A stretch of DNA of 64,000 bases from Panacagrimonas sp965216805 (lineage in GTDB: Bacteria > Pseudomonadota > Gammaproteobacteria > Nevskiales > Nevskiaceae), in the NCBI RefSeq assembly GCF_965216805.1, contig NZ_CBDCGN010000003.1, positions 682,001-746,000 of the forward strand, given 5' to 3'. The notes under the pieces are model-generated. The model searched no databases. It was not told the origin of the DNA and saw only the letters and a program-made list of their open reading frames with translations. Within the stretch, counting starts at the first letter, position 1. Each line of letters starts with the position of its first letter. Below, in pieces: positions 31,924-41,371 of the stretch. The position numbers and the translations under genes were made by a program.

Positions 31924-34900
31924 ATGAACGCACCGTCGGGAGACCCACTGCCGTTCTCCGAGCAGCCGCTGCAGCGGATCATGAAAGTGCGCCGCGACTA
32001 CAACACCTGGGTCGCGGACGAGACCATGGAGGACTACGCGCTGCGTTTCACCGCGCGTTCGTCGCGCAAGTGGTCGGAGTTCCGCGTCGCCAACACGGCG
32101 TTCGGCGCCATCTCCTTTCTGGCGCTCGAAGCGCTGGGCGCCGCGGTGATGGTGAGCTACGGATTCACCAACGCCTTCTGGGCCATCGTTGCCGTCAGCA
32201 TCGTGATCTTTCTGACCGGTCTGCCGATCAGCTGGTACGCCGCCAAGTACGGCGTCGACATGGACCTGCTCACGCGCGGCGCCGGCTTCGGTTACATCGG
32301 CTCCACCATCACCTCGCTGATCTACGCCACCTTCACCTTCATCTTCTTCGCGCTGGAAGTCACCATCATGGCGCAGGCGCTGAAGTTCTGTTTCGGCCTG
32401 CCGTTGTTGTGGGGGCACCTGATCAGTGCGCTGGTGATCATCCCCATGGTCACTCACGGCATCACCTTCATCAGCCGGTTCCAGGCCTGGACCCAGCCGA
32501 TCTGGTTGACGCTGATGTTCCTGCCGTTCGGTTTCATCTTCGCGATGGAACCTGAGATGGTGTCGCAGCTGCCGAGCTTTGCCGGCTTCAGCGGCGAAGG
32601 GGGCACATTCAACCTGCTGATGTTCGGCACCGTCTGCAGCGTGCTGCTGGCGATGGTGGCGCAGATCGGCGAGCAGATCGATTTCCTGCGTTTCATGCCG
32701 GAAGCCAAGCGCGCCAACCGTGTCCGCTGGGTGACCGGCTTGCTCATGGCCGGGCCCGGCTGGATTGGCCTGGGCGCACTCAAGATGCTCGGCGGCGCGC
32801 TGTTGGCGTTCGTCGCCATCCAGCATCAGATTGCCCCGGAGAAGGCGCTGGAGCCGACCGAGATGTACCGCGTCGGCTTCAGCTACGTGTTCGATTCGGC
32901 ACCGATGGTACTGGTGGTGACCGCGGTATTCGTGGTGCTCTCGCAGCTCAAGATCAACGTCACCAACGCCTACGCCGGCTCACTGGCCTGGTCCAATTTT
33001 TTCGCACGTCTAACCCACAGTCATCCGGGCCGCGTGGTGTGGCTGGTGTTCAACGTGCTGATCGCTTTGGCGCTGGTGGCGCTAGACGTGTTTTATCTGC
33101 TGGAAGACGTGCTCGGGCTGTATTCCAACGTTGCGATCTCCTGGGTCGGTGCGCTGGTCGCGGATCTGGTCATCAACAAGCCGCTGGGCTTGTCGCCCAA
33201 AGGCATCGAGTTCAAGCGTGCGCACCTGTACGACGTCAACCCCGTCGGTGTGGGCGCGATGCTGATCGCATCGGTGCTGTCCATCATGGCGTTCAGCGGC
33301 GCGTTCGGGGAACTGGCGCAGGCCTTCTCCGCCTTCATCGCGCTGGTCACCGCACTACTGTGCGCGCCGCTGATCGCCTGGGCCACAGGCGGTCGCTTTT
33401 ACATCGCGCGTCAGCCGGTGCCGACCCGCGAGCGCACGCGTCGCTGCTGCATCTGCGAGAAGACCTACGAGAGCGAGGACATGGCGATGTGTCCGGCGTA
33501 TCGCGGGCCGATCTGTTCGCTGTGCTGCACCCTGGATGCTCGCTGCAACGATCTGTGCAAGCCGCATGCGACGCTGGCGCACCAGACCGAGAGCGCGCTG
33601 CGCTGGTTGTTGCCGCGGCCGCTGTCGGCGCACATGAATACGCGTCTGGGGCATTACACGCTGCTGCTGCTGTGCGTCGGCGGCACGCTGGCCACCATTT
33701 TCGCGCTGATGTACGGGCAGGAGCTGTCCGGTCTGCCCGGCGCCGACCCGGCGATCCGCAGTTCGCTGCTGGACATGTCGATCAAGACCTTCGTGGCGGT
33801 GCTGGTGGCCGGCGGCATCGTCTGCTGGTGGTTGGTGCTGACAGCAGAAAGCCGCCGCGTGGCGCAGGAAGAATCCAACCGGCAGACGCGTCTGCTGATG
33901 AAAGAGATCGAGGCGCATCGTCAGACCGATCAGGCCTTGCAGGACGCCAAGCGTGTCGCCGAGCGCGCCAACCAGGCCAAGAGCCGCTACATCACCGGGG
34001 TCAGCCACGAACTGCGCACGCCGCTCAACAGCATGCTCGGCTATGCCCAGGTGCTGGAGCGCGGCGAGTCGATTCCCTGGGCGCAGCGGCGCCAGGCGCT
34101 GTCCGTCATCCGCCTCAGCGGCGAGCACCTGGTATCGCTGGTGGATGGATTGCTGGACATCGCCAGCATCGAGTCCGGCAAGCTGAAGCTGGACGTGTCG
34201 GAGGTGCATCTGCCGGAGTTTCTGGCCAACCTGGTGGAAATGTTCCAGCCGCAGGCGCGCGACAAGAAAATACGGCTGGTGTTCGAATCCATCTCCAAAG
34301 CCCCGGCGGTCGTGCGTGCCGACCAGCAACGGCTGGGTCAGATTCTGATCAATCTTCTGGGCAACGCGGTCAAGTTCACCGATCAAGGGGAGGTGATGCT
34401 GCGCCTGGACTACCGGCGCGAGATCGCCACGTTCGAAGTTCGCGATTCCGGCATCGGATTGTCGGCCGAAGATCTGCAGCGCGTGTTCCAGCCGTTCGAG
34501 CGCGGCACCAATGTCTGCGGTGCCGGCGGCACCGGGCTGGGCCTGACCATCGCCAAGCTGATGACCGAGCTGATGGGGGGCGAACTCACCGCCAGCAGCG
34601 AAGCCGGCCGCGGCAGCGTGTTCCGCGTCCGCTTGTTCCTGCCTGAAGTGCGCAGCCCAAAGCCGCGCGTGCGCGAGCCGCGCCTGGATGTCGGCGGCTT
34701 CGCCGGGCCGCCCCGGCGCGTCCTGATCGTGGACAACGAGCGCACCGACCGCCAGTTCCTGATGAGTCTGCTGTCGCCGCTGGGTTTCGAACTGGCCGAA
34801 GCGGCGTCGGGCGTGGATGCCATCCGGATCGCGGCCCTGTTCGCGCCGCACCTGATCCTGCTGGACCTCAACATGCCCGGCATCGACGGCTGGGAAACCG

Positions 34901-35361
34901 CGCGCCTGCTGCGCCGCAATGGCGTCTCGCAGGCCCCGGTGATCGTGATCTCGGCCGACGCTGGCGGACGGGACGGCGGTGGTGATCTCGGGCCCGTGCC
35001 CTTCATGGTCAAACCGGTCGACGTCGGCGCGTTGCTGGCTTGCATCGGCCAGACCCTGGATCTGCGCTGGACCGGTAGCGACACGTGCTCGAATGCCAGC
35101 GATGCGGCGACCGAGTCGCAAGCGTCCATTGCGGTGGCGGCGATGACGCTGCCGCCGGCCGCCGAACTGGAACGTTTGCGCGAGCTGGGCCGCCTGGGAT
35201 GCGTCGACGACATCCTGCGGCGTCTGGATCGCATCGAACGCGAGGATGGTCGCTTTATCGCATTCACCCACCTGCTGCGCCGGCATGTCGAGGCGTTTCG
35301 TCCCGCCGAATTCCTGCGCGCACTCGAAGAGGTCGTTGACCATGCTGGAACCCCGGTCTGA
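31924..35361 (+). CDS. NCS1-type permease fused to histidine kinase and receiver (transporter-sensor hybrid)
   Basis: A 1145-residue hybrid. Residues 1-490 resemble an NCS1 purine/cytosine/allantoin permease with about twelve membrane helices and the usual cytosolic start (YALRFTARSSRKWSEFRVAN). Residues 508-549 hold nine cysteines in a compact cluster (CCIC, then CSLCC and C-x3-C), likely metal-binding. Two further membrane helices lie near 575-640. The kinase core has His695 (SHELRTPLNSML), then NLLGNAVKF, DSGIGLS and GTGLGLTIAK. A receiver has Asp981 (LILLDLNMPGIDG). A helical tail follows to the end. The ATG at 31924 is chosen as it starts the permease homology. It probably senses a small nitrogenous compound, perhaps by transporting it, and signals to the response regulator whose gene overlaps by 20 bp. 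Confidence 0.88.
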   Translation: MNAPSGDPLPFSEQPLQRIMKVRRDYNTWVADETMEDYALRFTARSSRKWSEFRVANTAFGAISFLALEALGAAVMVSYGFTNAFWAIVAVSIVIFLTGLPISWYAAKYGVDMDLLTRGAGFGYIGSTITSLIYATFTFIFFALEVTIMAQALKFCFGLPLLWGHLISALVIIPMVTHGITFISRFQAWTQPIWLTLMFLPFGFIFAMEPEMVSQLPSFAGFSGEGGTFNLLMFGTVCSVLLAMVAQIGEQIDFLRFMPEAKRANRVRWVTGLLMAGPGWIGLGALKMLGGALLAFVAIQHQIAPEKALEPTEMYRVGFSYVFDSAPMVLVVTAVFVVLSQLKINVTNAYAGSLAWSNFFARLTHSHPGRVVWLVFNVLIALALVALDVFYLLEDVLGLYSNVAISWVGALVADLVINKPLGLSPKGIEFKRAHLYDVNPVGVGAMLIASVLSIMAFSGAFGELAQAFSAFIALVTALLCAPLIAWATGGRFYIARQPVPTRERTRRCCICEKTYESEDMAMCPAYRGPICSLCCTLDARCNDLCKPHATLAHQTESALRWLLPRPLSAHMNTRLGHYTLLLLCVGGTLATIFALMYGQELSGLPGADPAIRSSLLDMSIKTFVAVLVAGGIVCWWLVLTAESRRVAQEESNRQTRLLMKEIEAHRQTDQALQDAKRVAERANQAKSRYITGVSHELRTPLNSMLGYAQVLERGESIPWAQRRQALSVIRLSGEHLVSLVDGLLDIASIESGKLKLDVSEVHLPEFLANLVEMFQPQARDKKIRLVFESISKAPAVVRADQQRLGQILINLLGNAVKFTDQGEVMLRLDYRREIATFEVRDSGIGLSAEDLQRVFQPFERGTNVCGAGGTGLGLTIAKLMTELMGGELTASSEAGRGSVFRVRLFLPEVRSPKPRVREPRLDVGGFAGPPRRVLIVDNERTDRQFLMSLLSPLGFELAEAASGVDAIRIAALFAPHLILLDLNMPGIDGWETARLLRRNGVSQAPVIVISADAGGRDGGGDLGPVPFMVKPVDVGALLACIGQTLDLRWTGSDTCSNASDAATESQASIAVAAMTLPPAAELERLRELGRLGCVDDILRRLDRIEREDGRFIAFTHLLRRHVEAFRPAEFLRALEEVVDHAGTPV

Positions 35362-36259
35362 AGAGAGTCCCGCGACGCCGGTTGTGCTGATCGTGGATGA
35401 CGCGCCGGATAATCTGGCGCTGCTGCATGGTGCCCTGCGCCAGGAGGGCTACGGCGTGCGCGTCGCCACCAGCGGCAGCATGGCGCTGGACAGCGCCAGA
35501 CTGTCGCCGCCGGACCTGATCCTGCTCGATGCCATGATGCCCGGCTTGGACGGCTTCGAAACCTGTCGTCGGCTCAAGGAAGACCTGATCACTCGCGAGA
35601 TTCCGGTGGTGTTCATGACCGGCTTGTCGCAGACCGACGACGTCTTGCGCGGTTTTCGCGCCGGTGGCGTCGATTACGTGACCAAGCCGGTGCGCGCTCC
35701 GGAGCTGCTGGCGCGCATCGGCGCGCATCTGCGCAACCGCAACCGCCTGGTGGCAGCACACAGAGCCTCCGACGCGGCCGGCGACGCCATCATCGCCATC
35801 GGTGCGGGCTACACCGTGCAATGGGCCACGCCGCTGGCGCGGCGCTGGCTGACTCCGCTGCTGGAGCTGGACGGACAGCTGCCGGCGCCGGTGCGCCGCT
35901 GGATCGATGCGCCGGGGGCGATGGCCGAAGCCAGCGTGAGCCTGATCTCAGCCGGTGAGCGACTGGTGTTCAGCCGTTTGCAGAGCACCTGTGCGGATAC
36001 GCAGTTATTGCTGATCCGCCGCAACACACCGGTGCCGGAGCCGGCGGTCTTGAGCCGTGCGCTGCGCCTGACTGCGCGCGAAGGTGAGGTGCTGTACTGG
36101 GTGGCCTTGGGGAAAACCACGCCGGACATCGCGGAAATCCTCGACAGCAGTCCACGCACGGTCAACAAGCACCTGGAGCACATCTACATGAAGCTCGGCG
36201 TGGAGACACGCACCGCGGCCGCCACGCTGGCCTTGAGCAAGACCCGGCTGGTGGCCTGA
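35342..36259 (+). CDS. Response regulator, receiver plus LuxR-type DNA-binding domain
   Basis: A 305-residue protein. The receiver spans residues 10-130 with phospho-acceptor Asp in LILLDAMMPGLDG and Lys in VTKPVRAP. A middle region of about 110 residues resembles a PAS-like linker. The C-terminal LuxR helix-turn-helix reads LTAREGEVLYWVALGKTTPD and SSPRTVNKHLEHIYMKLGVE. The gene overlaps the sensor hybrid by 20 bp, so the pair is surely a two-component system. Its likely targets are its own promoter and the divergent amide-transport operon. Confidence 0.9.
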   Translation: MLEPRSEESPATPVVLIVDDAPDNLALLHGALRQEGYGVRVATSGSMALDSARLSPPDLILLDAMMPGLDGFETCRRLKEDLITREIPVVFMTGLSQTDDVLRGFRAGGVDYVTKPVRAPELLARIGAHLRNRNRLVAAHRASDAAGDAIIAIGAGYTVQWATPLARRWLTPLLELDGQLPAPVRRWIDAPGAMAEASVSLISAGERLVFSRLQSTCADTQLLLIRRNTPVPEPAVLSRALRLTAREGEVLYWVALGKTTPDIAEILDSSPRTVNKHLEHIYMKLGVETRTAAATLALSKTRLVA

Positions 36260-36273
36260 CCGCAGGGCGGGGG

Positions 36274-38250
36274 CTAAGGCGCCGACCACCCGCAAGTCTT
36301 GCCCTGGTTCTGTTCCTCCAGGTAAGCCTGCAGCGGGGCGAAGTAGTCGAGGATGGCCGAGGCGTCCATGCTGCGCGTGCCGGTCAGTTTTTCCAGGGTG
36401 TCGGGCCAGGGCTGCGAGGCGCCCTGGGCCAGCATCTCCAGAAAGCGTTTGCCGGCCTCGGCGTTGCCGTAGGTGTCGCACTCGTGCAGCGGGCCCTCGA
36501 AGCCGGCGGCGTCGCACAGCGCCTTCTGGAACTGGAACTGCAGGATGAAGGCCAGGAAGTAACGCGTATACGGCGTGTTGCCGGGAATGTGGTATTTGGC
36601 GCCGGGGTCGAAGTCGTCCTCCGAACGCGGGTTCGGCGGCCCCACGCCCTGGTATTGCTGGCGCAGCTGCCACCAGCCGGCGTTGTATTGCTCGGGCCCG
36701 ATCTCGCCGGAAAACACTTTCCAGCGCCACTGGTCGACCAGCTTGCCCCAGGGCAGGAACACGATCTTGTCCAGCGCCTGCTTCATCTGTGAATTGATGG
36801 TGGCCTGCTCGCTGACGGTCACCTGGTCCACCAGGCCGATCTTCTCAAGATGCGCTGGCGTCAGGCTGAGCGTGATGGTGTCGCCGATGGCCTCGTGAAA
36901 GCCGTCGTGGGCGCCGGTCTGGAACAAGGGCGGCAGATGGTTGTAGGCCAGGTAGTAATAGATGTGGCCCAGTTCGTGGTGAATGGTGGTGAGCTGCTCC
37001 TCGCTGGGTTCGATGCACTGCTTGATGCGTACGTCGCCTTGCAGGTTCATGTCCCAGGCGCTGGCGTGACAGACCACGTCGCGGTCGCGCGGCTGCACCA
37101 GCAGCGACTTGTTCCAGAACGAATCGGGCAGCTTGGGAAAGCCCAGCGACACGTAGAAATCTTCGGCCACGCGCGTCATCGCCACGGCCTGGGCGGCATC
37201 GGCCTGGTGTTCCATTTCGGCCAGATCGCGCGGTGTGGGGCTGCCCTTGAACTCGGCCAGGCGCTTGCGGTATTCGGCGTCGCGCTGCGCACGCAGCGCA
37301 CTCGACACGTCCAGATTGCTCAGCCCCGGATAGGGCTCCAGCAGCGGATACAGATTGCCCCACTGCTGCGCCCACATGTTGCCGAGCAGGTGGGCGGGAA
37401 TCAGGCCGTCGGCGGGTACCACGTCGTCGCCGTACTTGGTGTTGAGCTTATCGCGCACCAGGCAGTGCAGTTGTTCGTACAGCGGCTCCACCTGGCTCCA
37501 CAGGCGCTCGACCTCGGTGTCGAACTCGGTCGGGCTCATGTCGTAGCCGCCGCGCCAGAGTTCGCCGGTGTCGGCGTAGCCAAGCTCCTGGGCGCCCTCG
37601 TTCATCAACTCGGCGAAGCGCTGGTAATCCTTGCGGATCGGCGGCGAGGTGCGGTGCCAGGCGTTCCAGGCCGCTTCGATCTCCTCGACGCGATTGTCCT
37701 GCCCGACGTTGTCGATGATCTTTTCGATCGCCTGCAGCTTCAGACATTCCTCCTGCCCATCGGCGTTGGGCCGGCACCACTGACCGGCGCCGTAATGGGC
37801 CTCCATCTTGGCCGCCAGCTTGGCCAGCTCCGCGCGCTTGGCAGGGTCCGACGGCGCCGGCATGGTCGGCCCCAGCTTGATGAGCCGAATCGCACGCGCG
37901 GTTTCCGGCGACAGACCCTGGACGTCGTTGAAGCGCTTGGCCTCCTCGGCCTTGGCCGACTCGAATGCCAGTTGCTCCTCAGTGGCCGCGGCCGCCAGCA
38001 ACTGGCCGTCTTCGCTGATATAGGTCTGCGACACCCAATACGCCGCGGCCAGGCGCGCGGAATTGTCCTTGCGGAACTGATTGACCTCGGCCACGAAGCG
38101 ATCAGCGTCTTCTACCGTGGGCGCGGCTTCGCCGGAGGCTGCGACGGCCGGCGCCTGATCGTCCTGTTGGCGGCTGCACGCGTTGAGCAGCCACAGGCCG
38201 CAACACAGCGGCAGGACGATCATCAGGCGGTGCAGTGCGTTGCGATTCAT
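36274..38250 (-). CDS. M2-family peptidyl-dipeptidase lipoprotein (angiotensin-converting-enzyme-like)
   Basis: A 658-residue protein. The ATG at 38250 gives a lipoprotein signal ending LLNAC. The zinc site HHELGHIYYYLAY (HExxH) is near residue 418, and the downstream glutamate lies in GFHEAIGDTITLS, as in family M2. It removes dipeptides from peptide C-termini in the envelope. Its start overlaps the stop of the POT transporter gene by 4 bp, so peptides would be trimmed to dipeptides that the symporter can import. Length and motifs are intact. Confidence 0.93.
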   Translation of the reverse strand: MNRNALHRLMIVLPLCCGLWLLNACSRQQDDQAPAVAASGEAAPTVEDADRFVAEVNQFRKDNSARLAAAYWVSQTYISEDGQLLAAAATEEQLAFESAKAEEAKRFNDVQGLSPETARAIRLIKLGPTMPAPSDPAKRAELAKLAAKMEAHYGAGQWCRPNADGQEECLKLQAIEKIIDNVGQDNRVEEIEAAWNAWHRTSPPIRKDYQRFAELMNEGAQELGYADTGELWRGGYDMSPTEFDTEVERLWSQVEPLYEQLHCLVRDKLNTKYGDDVVPADGLIPAHLLGNMWAQQWGNLYPLLEPYPGLSNLDVSSALRAQRDAEYRKRLAEFKGSPTPRDLAEMEHQADAAQAVAMTRVAEDFYVSLGFPKLPDSFWNKSLLVQPRDRDVVCHASAWDMNLQGDVRIKQCIEPSEEQLTTIHHELGHIYYYLAYNHLPPLFQTGAHDGFHEAIGDTITLSLTPAHLEKIGLVDQVTVSEQATINSQMKQALDKIVFLPWGKLVDQWRWKVFSGEIGPEQYNAGWWQLRQQYQGVGPPNPRSEDDFDPGAKYHIPGNTPYTRYFLAFILQFQFQKALCDAAGFEGPLHECDTYGNAEAGKRFLEMLAQGASQPWPDTLEKLTGTRSMDASAILDYFAPLQAYLEEQNQGKTCGWSAP

Positions 38251-39740
38251 CGGACGTTTCCCATCATGCGTTTGATATGTCCCGACACCAGCCACAGCAC
38301 CAGGCCAGTACCGGCGGTGGTCATGAATACCAGCAGAAAGCGCGAGGGCATCGCTGCCACGTTGCTTTCGTCGGCCAGGTGCCCTGCCGCCAGTCCGGCG
38401 ATCAGGTTACCCAGGGCCGATGCAGTGAACCAGGTTCCCAGCATCTGCCCAACATAACGCGGCGGCGCCAGCTTGGTCACCGCCGACAAACCCACCGGCG
38501 AAAGGCACAGCTCGCCGGTGGTGTGCAGCAGGTAGGTCAGGATCAGCCAGGTCGGGGCCACTTTCTCGCCCTGCACCACGAAGCCCGCAGCCACATACAG
38601 AACCAGGAAGCCGATACCCATCTGCACCAGGCCCAGCGACATCTTCACCGGCAGCGACGGATCCAGGTTGCGCCGTCCCAGGTTGATCCACAGCGCGGCG
38701 AAGAACGGCGACAGGATGATGATGAACAGCGGGTTCACCGCCTGCAGCCACGACGCCGGCATCTCCCAGCCGAAGAACGTGCGGTGGGTGTGATTCTGCG
38801 CAAACAGGTTCAGGCTCGAGCCCGCCTGGTCGAAGCCGCTCCAGAACATGGCGGCGGCAACGAAGAACACCGCGATCACGCCGACCTTGCGGCGCTCGTC
38901 GACGCTCAGGCCCCCGAAGAACATCACGTAAGCGAAGTAGGCGGTGGCGATCATCACGATGCCCACGCCGGTGCCCTGTGCCAGCCGCACCGCGTTGATC
39001 GTCATGACGCCGTTGAGCGCAAGGGCGGTGATGGCGGTCAATGCCAGCAGAAACAGCGCCACTCCCAGCCAGCCCTTGCGGTGCAGCGCCGCGTCACGCT
39101 GCACGTCGCCACTGCGCGCCGGCAGCAGGCCGGCATCGCCCAGGTGGGCGCCGTACACGCGGTACTGGATCACGCCCAGCACCATGAACACACCGGCGGC
39201 ACCAAAGCCCCAGTGCCAGCCGATCTTTTCGCCCAGGTACCCGCACAGCAACTGGCCGAAGAACGCGCCGACATTGATGCCCATGTAGAACAGCGAGAAA
39301 CCCGCGTCGCGCCGTGCGCCCTTGTCGTCGCGATACAACTGCCCCACCAGCGCGCTGATGTTGGGTTTGAGCAGCCCGGTACCAAGCGCAATCAGGATCA
39401 GGCCGATGAAGAAACTGGCGGTGGTGTTCAGCGCCATGCAGAAATGCCCGGCGGCGATGATGCAGCCACCCCAGAACACCGCGCGTTGCTGGCCGATCAG
39501 GCGATCCGCGATCCACCCGCCGGGCAGGGAGGCCAGGTACACCGAGGCGGTATAGAGCCCGTAGATGGCGCCGGCCACCTCGGCGGACAGGCCCAGGCCC
39601 GGGTTGCTGCCGTCCACTGCCGCCACCATGGCCAGCACCAGAATGGCGCGCATGCCGTAGTAGGAAAAGCGCTCCCACATCTCGGTGAAGAACAGGGTCG
39701 CCAGGCCGCGCGGATGTCCTGCCCAGGTCGGCTCGGTCAT
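38247..39740 (-). CDS. POT/PTR family proton-dependent oligopeptide symporter
   Basis: A 497-residue membrane protein with 12-14 helices. The N-terminal EMWERFSYYGMRAIL contains the ExxERFxYYG proton-coupling signature, and the family PTR motif region GLYTASVYLASLPGGWIADR follows. It imports di- and tripeptides with protons across the inner membrane. First gene of a two-gene operon with the M2 dipeptidase. Confidence 0.92.
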   Translation of the reverse strand: MTEPTWAGHPRGLATLFFTEMWERFSYYGMRAILVLAMVAAVDGSNPGLGLSAEVAGAIYGLYTASVYLASLPGGWIADRLIGQQRAVFWGGCIIAAGHFCMALNTTASFFIGLILIALGTGLLKPNISALVGQLYRDDKGARRDAGFSLFYMGINVGAFFGQLLCGYLGEKIGWHWGFGAAGVFMVLGVIQYRVYGAHLGDAGLLPARSGDVQRDAALHRKGWLGVALFLLALTAITALALNGVMTINAVRLAQGTGVGIVMIATAYFAYVMFFGGLSVDERRKVGVIAVFFVAAAMFWSGFDQAGSSLNLFAQNHTHRTFFGWEMPASWLQAVNPLFIIILSPFFAALWINLGRRNLDPSLPVKMSLGLVQMGIGFLVLYVAAGFVVQGEKVAPTWLILTYLLHTTGELCLSPVGLSAVTKLAPPRYVGQMLGTWFTASALGNLIAGLAAGHLADESNVAAMPSRFLLVFMTTAGTGLVLWLVSGHIKRMMGNVR

Positions 39741-40176
39741 GTGGAGATGCTTGGATAGGCAGCCAATCGAGACCCGAAGGTGCGCGAGCGCGGGGGCCTA
39801 CGTCAATCCGGTGTCGCAGCGTTGGCGCAACACGTCCGGCGATTGGCCGGCTACGTGATCGTTGGGCTGTAGCGCGTCGGCTGTCGTTTCAAGGCTGCGC
39901 GGACGAATCCAAAGTTCATTCGTCGACGTCGAAGGAAGCTCCTTACCCTGCCGACCCCGGATGGTGTCCGGGCTACGGGTTCTGGGGCCGGAGCGTGTCG
40001 TTCACCGCTAGCCCAAAGGTTGGGGCAAAAGCACTGGTCTTGAGATCAACTACAGTCGCGTGCAGTGAGGATGGATTGCGACAGACCCAGCGCTCTGCAA
40101 CCCACGCACACCCGTCTGGCATCAAAGCGCCCGCAGCGGGGCGATCCATGCGGTCACGACACACGAGGAGAATCCG
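39741..40176. other. Long intergenic region before desaturase gene
   Basis: No gene is recognised in these 436 bp between divergent transcripts. It holds a short hairpin CCCGGA-tggtg-TCCGGG (39956-39972), which resembles dispersed copies further right, and a strong GAGGAG ribosome site at its right end for the desaturase. Confidence 0.6.
39956..39972. repeat. Dispersed CCCGGAT-type hairpin, copy 1
   Basis: CCCGGA/TCCGGG with a 5-base loop, followed by GCTACG. Related sequences occur at about 41805-41826 (degenerate, CCTGGATTTCATGCGGGCTA) and 43758-43778 (CCCGGAT/ATCCGGG then GCTAC), so this looks like a dispersed repeat family. Confidence 0.5.
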
Positions 40177-41085
40177 ATGGCCGTTTATGTACCCGCCCAA
40201 ATCGCCGCGAGCCTGGACCCGCAACGCGGCGCGCAGCTCAAGTCCCTCACCTCCGCACCGCCGGTGGCGTGGCCGACGGTGCTCACCTCGGCCCTCATGA
40301 CCGCGATCTACATCGCGTCGATCGTGCTGGCGGTGCAGGGACACATCCCGCTGTGGGTCGGCATGCTCGTCAACGGTGCCATCGGCTACCTCACCTTCAC
40401 CGTCGTTCACGACGCGCTGCATCGAAGCATCAGCACCAACACCCGGCTCAACGACGTCATCGGCCAGAGCGCCGTGCTCATGATCACGCCGTACGTGGAC
40501 CTGCGCCTGTTCCGCTGGGGCCACGTGCTGCACCACCGCTTCACCAGCGGCACCAAGGACCCGGACTACATCCTGCACGGCGCCTGGTGGACCTTGCCCT
40601 TCCGCTGGATGGCCATCGACGCGCTGTACCTGGTCCACGCGCTGCGCCAGGGCGACAAGATTTCAGCCAAGTACCTGAAGAGTTCAATGGCGATGGCGGT
40701 GCTCACCTTCAGCGTGGCCGGCGTGCTGACCTGGATGGGCTATGGCTGGGAAGTGCTGATGCTGTGGTTCATTCCGTCGCGGCTGATCTTCCTGGCGCTG
40801 GGTTTCAGTTTCTTCTGGCTGCCGCACGTTCCGCACGACACCACGCAGGAAGAGAATTTCACCAAGGCCACCACCGTGCGGCCGGGCATGGAATGGCTGA
40901 TGGCGCCGCTGCTGCAGAACCACCACGTGCACCTGATCCATCACCTGTATCCAGGCACGCCGTTCTACAACAACGCCAAGGTCTGGAAGCTGATCGAACC
41001 CGAACTGCGCGCGCGCGACCTCGCGATCCAGCACGGCTTTGCAATCAACCCGGTGATCTACGCGGCCCGCGAAGGCGCGGCGTAA
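40177..41085 (+). CDS. Membrane fatty-acid desaturase/hydroxylase-like di-iron enzyme
   Basis: A 302-residue membrane protein with four or more helices. Its histidine boxes are His78-x3-His82 (VHDALHR), His116-x2-His119-His120 (GHVLHHRF), and His249-His250 to His255-His256 (NHHVHLIHHLYP), with an extra HVPH at 217-220. GAGGAG precedes the ATG. The set matches the desaturase/hydroxylase superfamily; carotenoid hydroxylases and alkane-type hydroxylases share it. A rubredoxin gene 21 bp downstream suggests that electrons come from rubredoxin, as for AlkB-like enzymes. Substrate unknown; not AlkB itself by length or motif spacing. Confidence 0.85.
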   Translation: MAVYVPAQIAASLDPQRGAQLKSLTSAPPVAWPTVLTSALMTAIYIASIVLAVQGHIPLWVGMLVNGAIGYLTFTVVHDALHRSISTNTRLNDVIGQSAVLMITPYVDLRLFRWGHVLHHRFTSGTKDPDYILHGAWWTLPFRWMAIDALYLVHALRQGDKISAKYLKSSMAMAVLTFSVAGVLTWMGYGWEVLMLWFIPSRLIFLALGFSFFWLPHVPHDTTQEENFTKATTVRPGMEWLMAPLLQNHHVHLIHHLYPGTPFYNNAKVWKLIEPELRARDLAIQHGFAINPVIYAAREGAA

Positions 41086-41106
41086 GCTCTGCAGGGAGAC
41101 TCGACC

Positions 41107-41271
41107 ATGCGTCGTTATCAATGCCGCTACTGCTCGCACATCTACGACGAGCGCCTCGGCGATCCGGACAGCGGCATCGCGCCGGGCACGCGCTTCGAGG
41201 ACATTCCGGACGACTGGCAGTGTCCGGAGTGCGGGGCTGCCAAGTCGGATTACGATCTGATCGAGGGCTGA
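41107..41271 (+). CDS. Rubredoxin
   Basis: A 54-residue protein, complete. Iron ligands are Cys6-x2-Cys9 (CRYC) and Cys39-x2-Cys42 (CPEC), with the usual GIAPGTRFEDIPDDWQCPEC core. GGGAG lies upstream of the ATG. It starts 21 bp after the desaturase-like gene and is probably cotranscribed to deliver electrons to it. No rubredoxin reductase is in the window. Confidence 0.95.
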   Translation: MRRYQCRYCSHIYDERLGDPDSGIAPGTRFEDIPDDWQCPECGAAKSDYDLIEG

Positions 41272-41280
41272 CCATCGTAG

Positions 41281-41359
41281 GGCGGGTTAGGCACGGTTGT
41301 TCGTGCCGTAACCCGCCAATCGCGGAAGTCGGGTTACGCGGTGAAGCCGCTAATCCGAC
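41281..41359. repeat. Two adjacent REP-like hairpins
   Basis: GGCGGGTTA-GGCACG pairs with CGTGCC-g-TAACCCGCC (41281-41317), a 15-bp stem with one bulge. GTCGGGTTA pairs with TAATCCGAC, extended inward by GCGG/CCGC (41328-41359). Both have the GGGTTA/TAACCC core of dispersed bacterial palindromes. They begin 9 bp after rubredoxin and could also end its transcript. Confidence 0.7.
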
Positions 41360-41371
41360 CTACGCTCGCTC

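Noticed and set aside
33355..35343. 662-residue minus-strand open frame
   Set aside because: Antisense to kinase and receiver domains with clear motifs; shadow.
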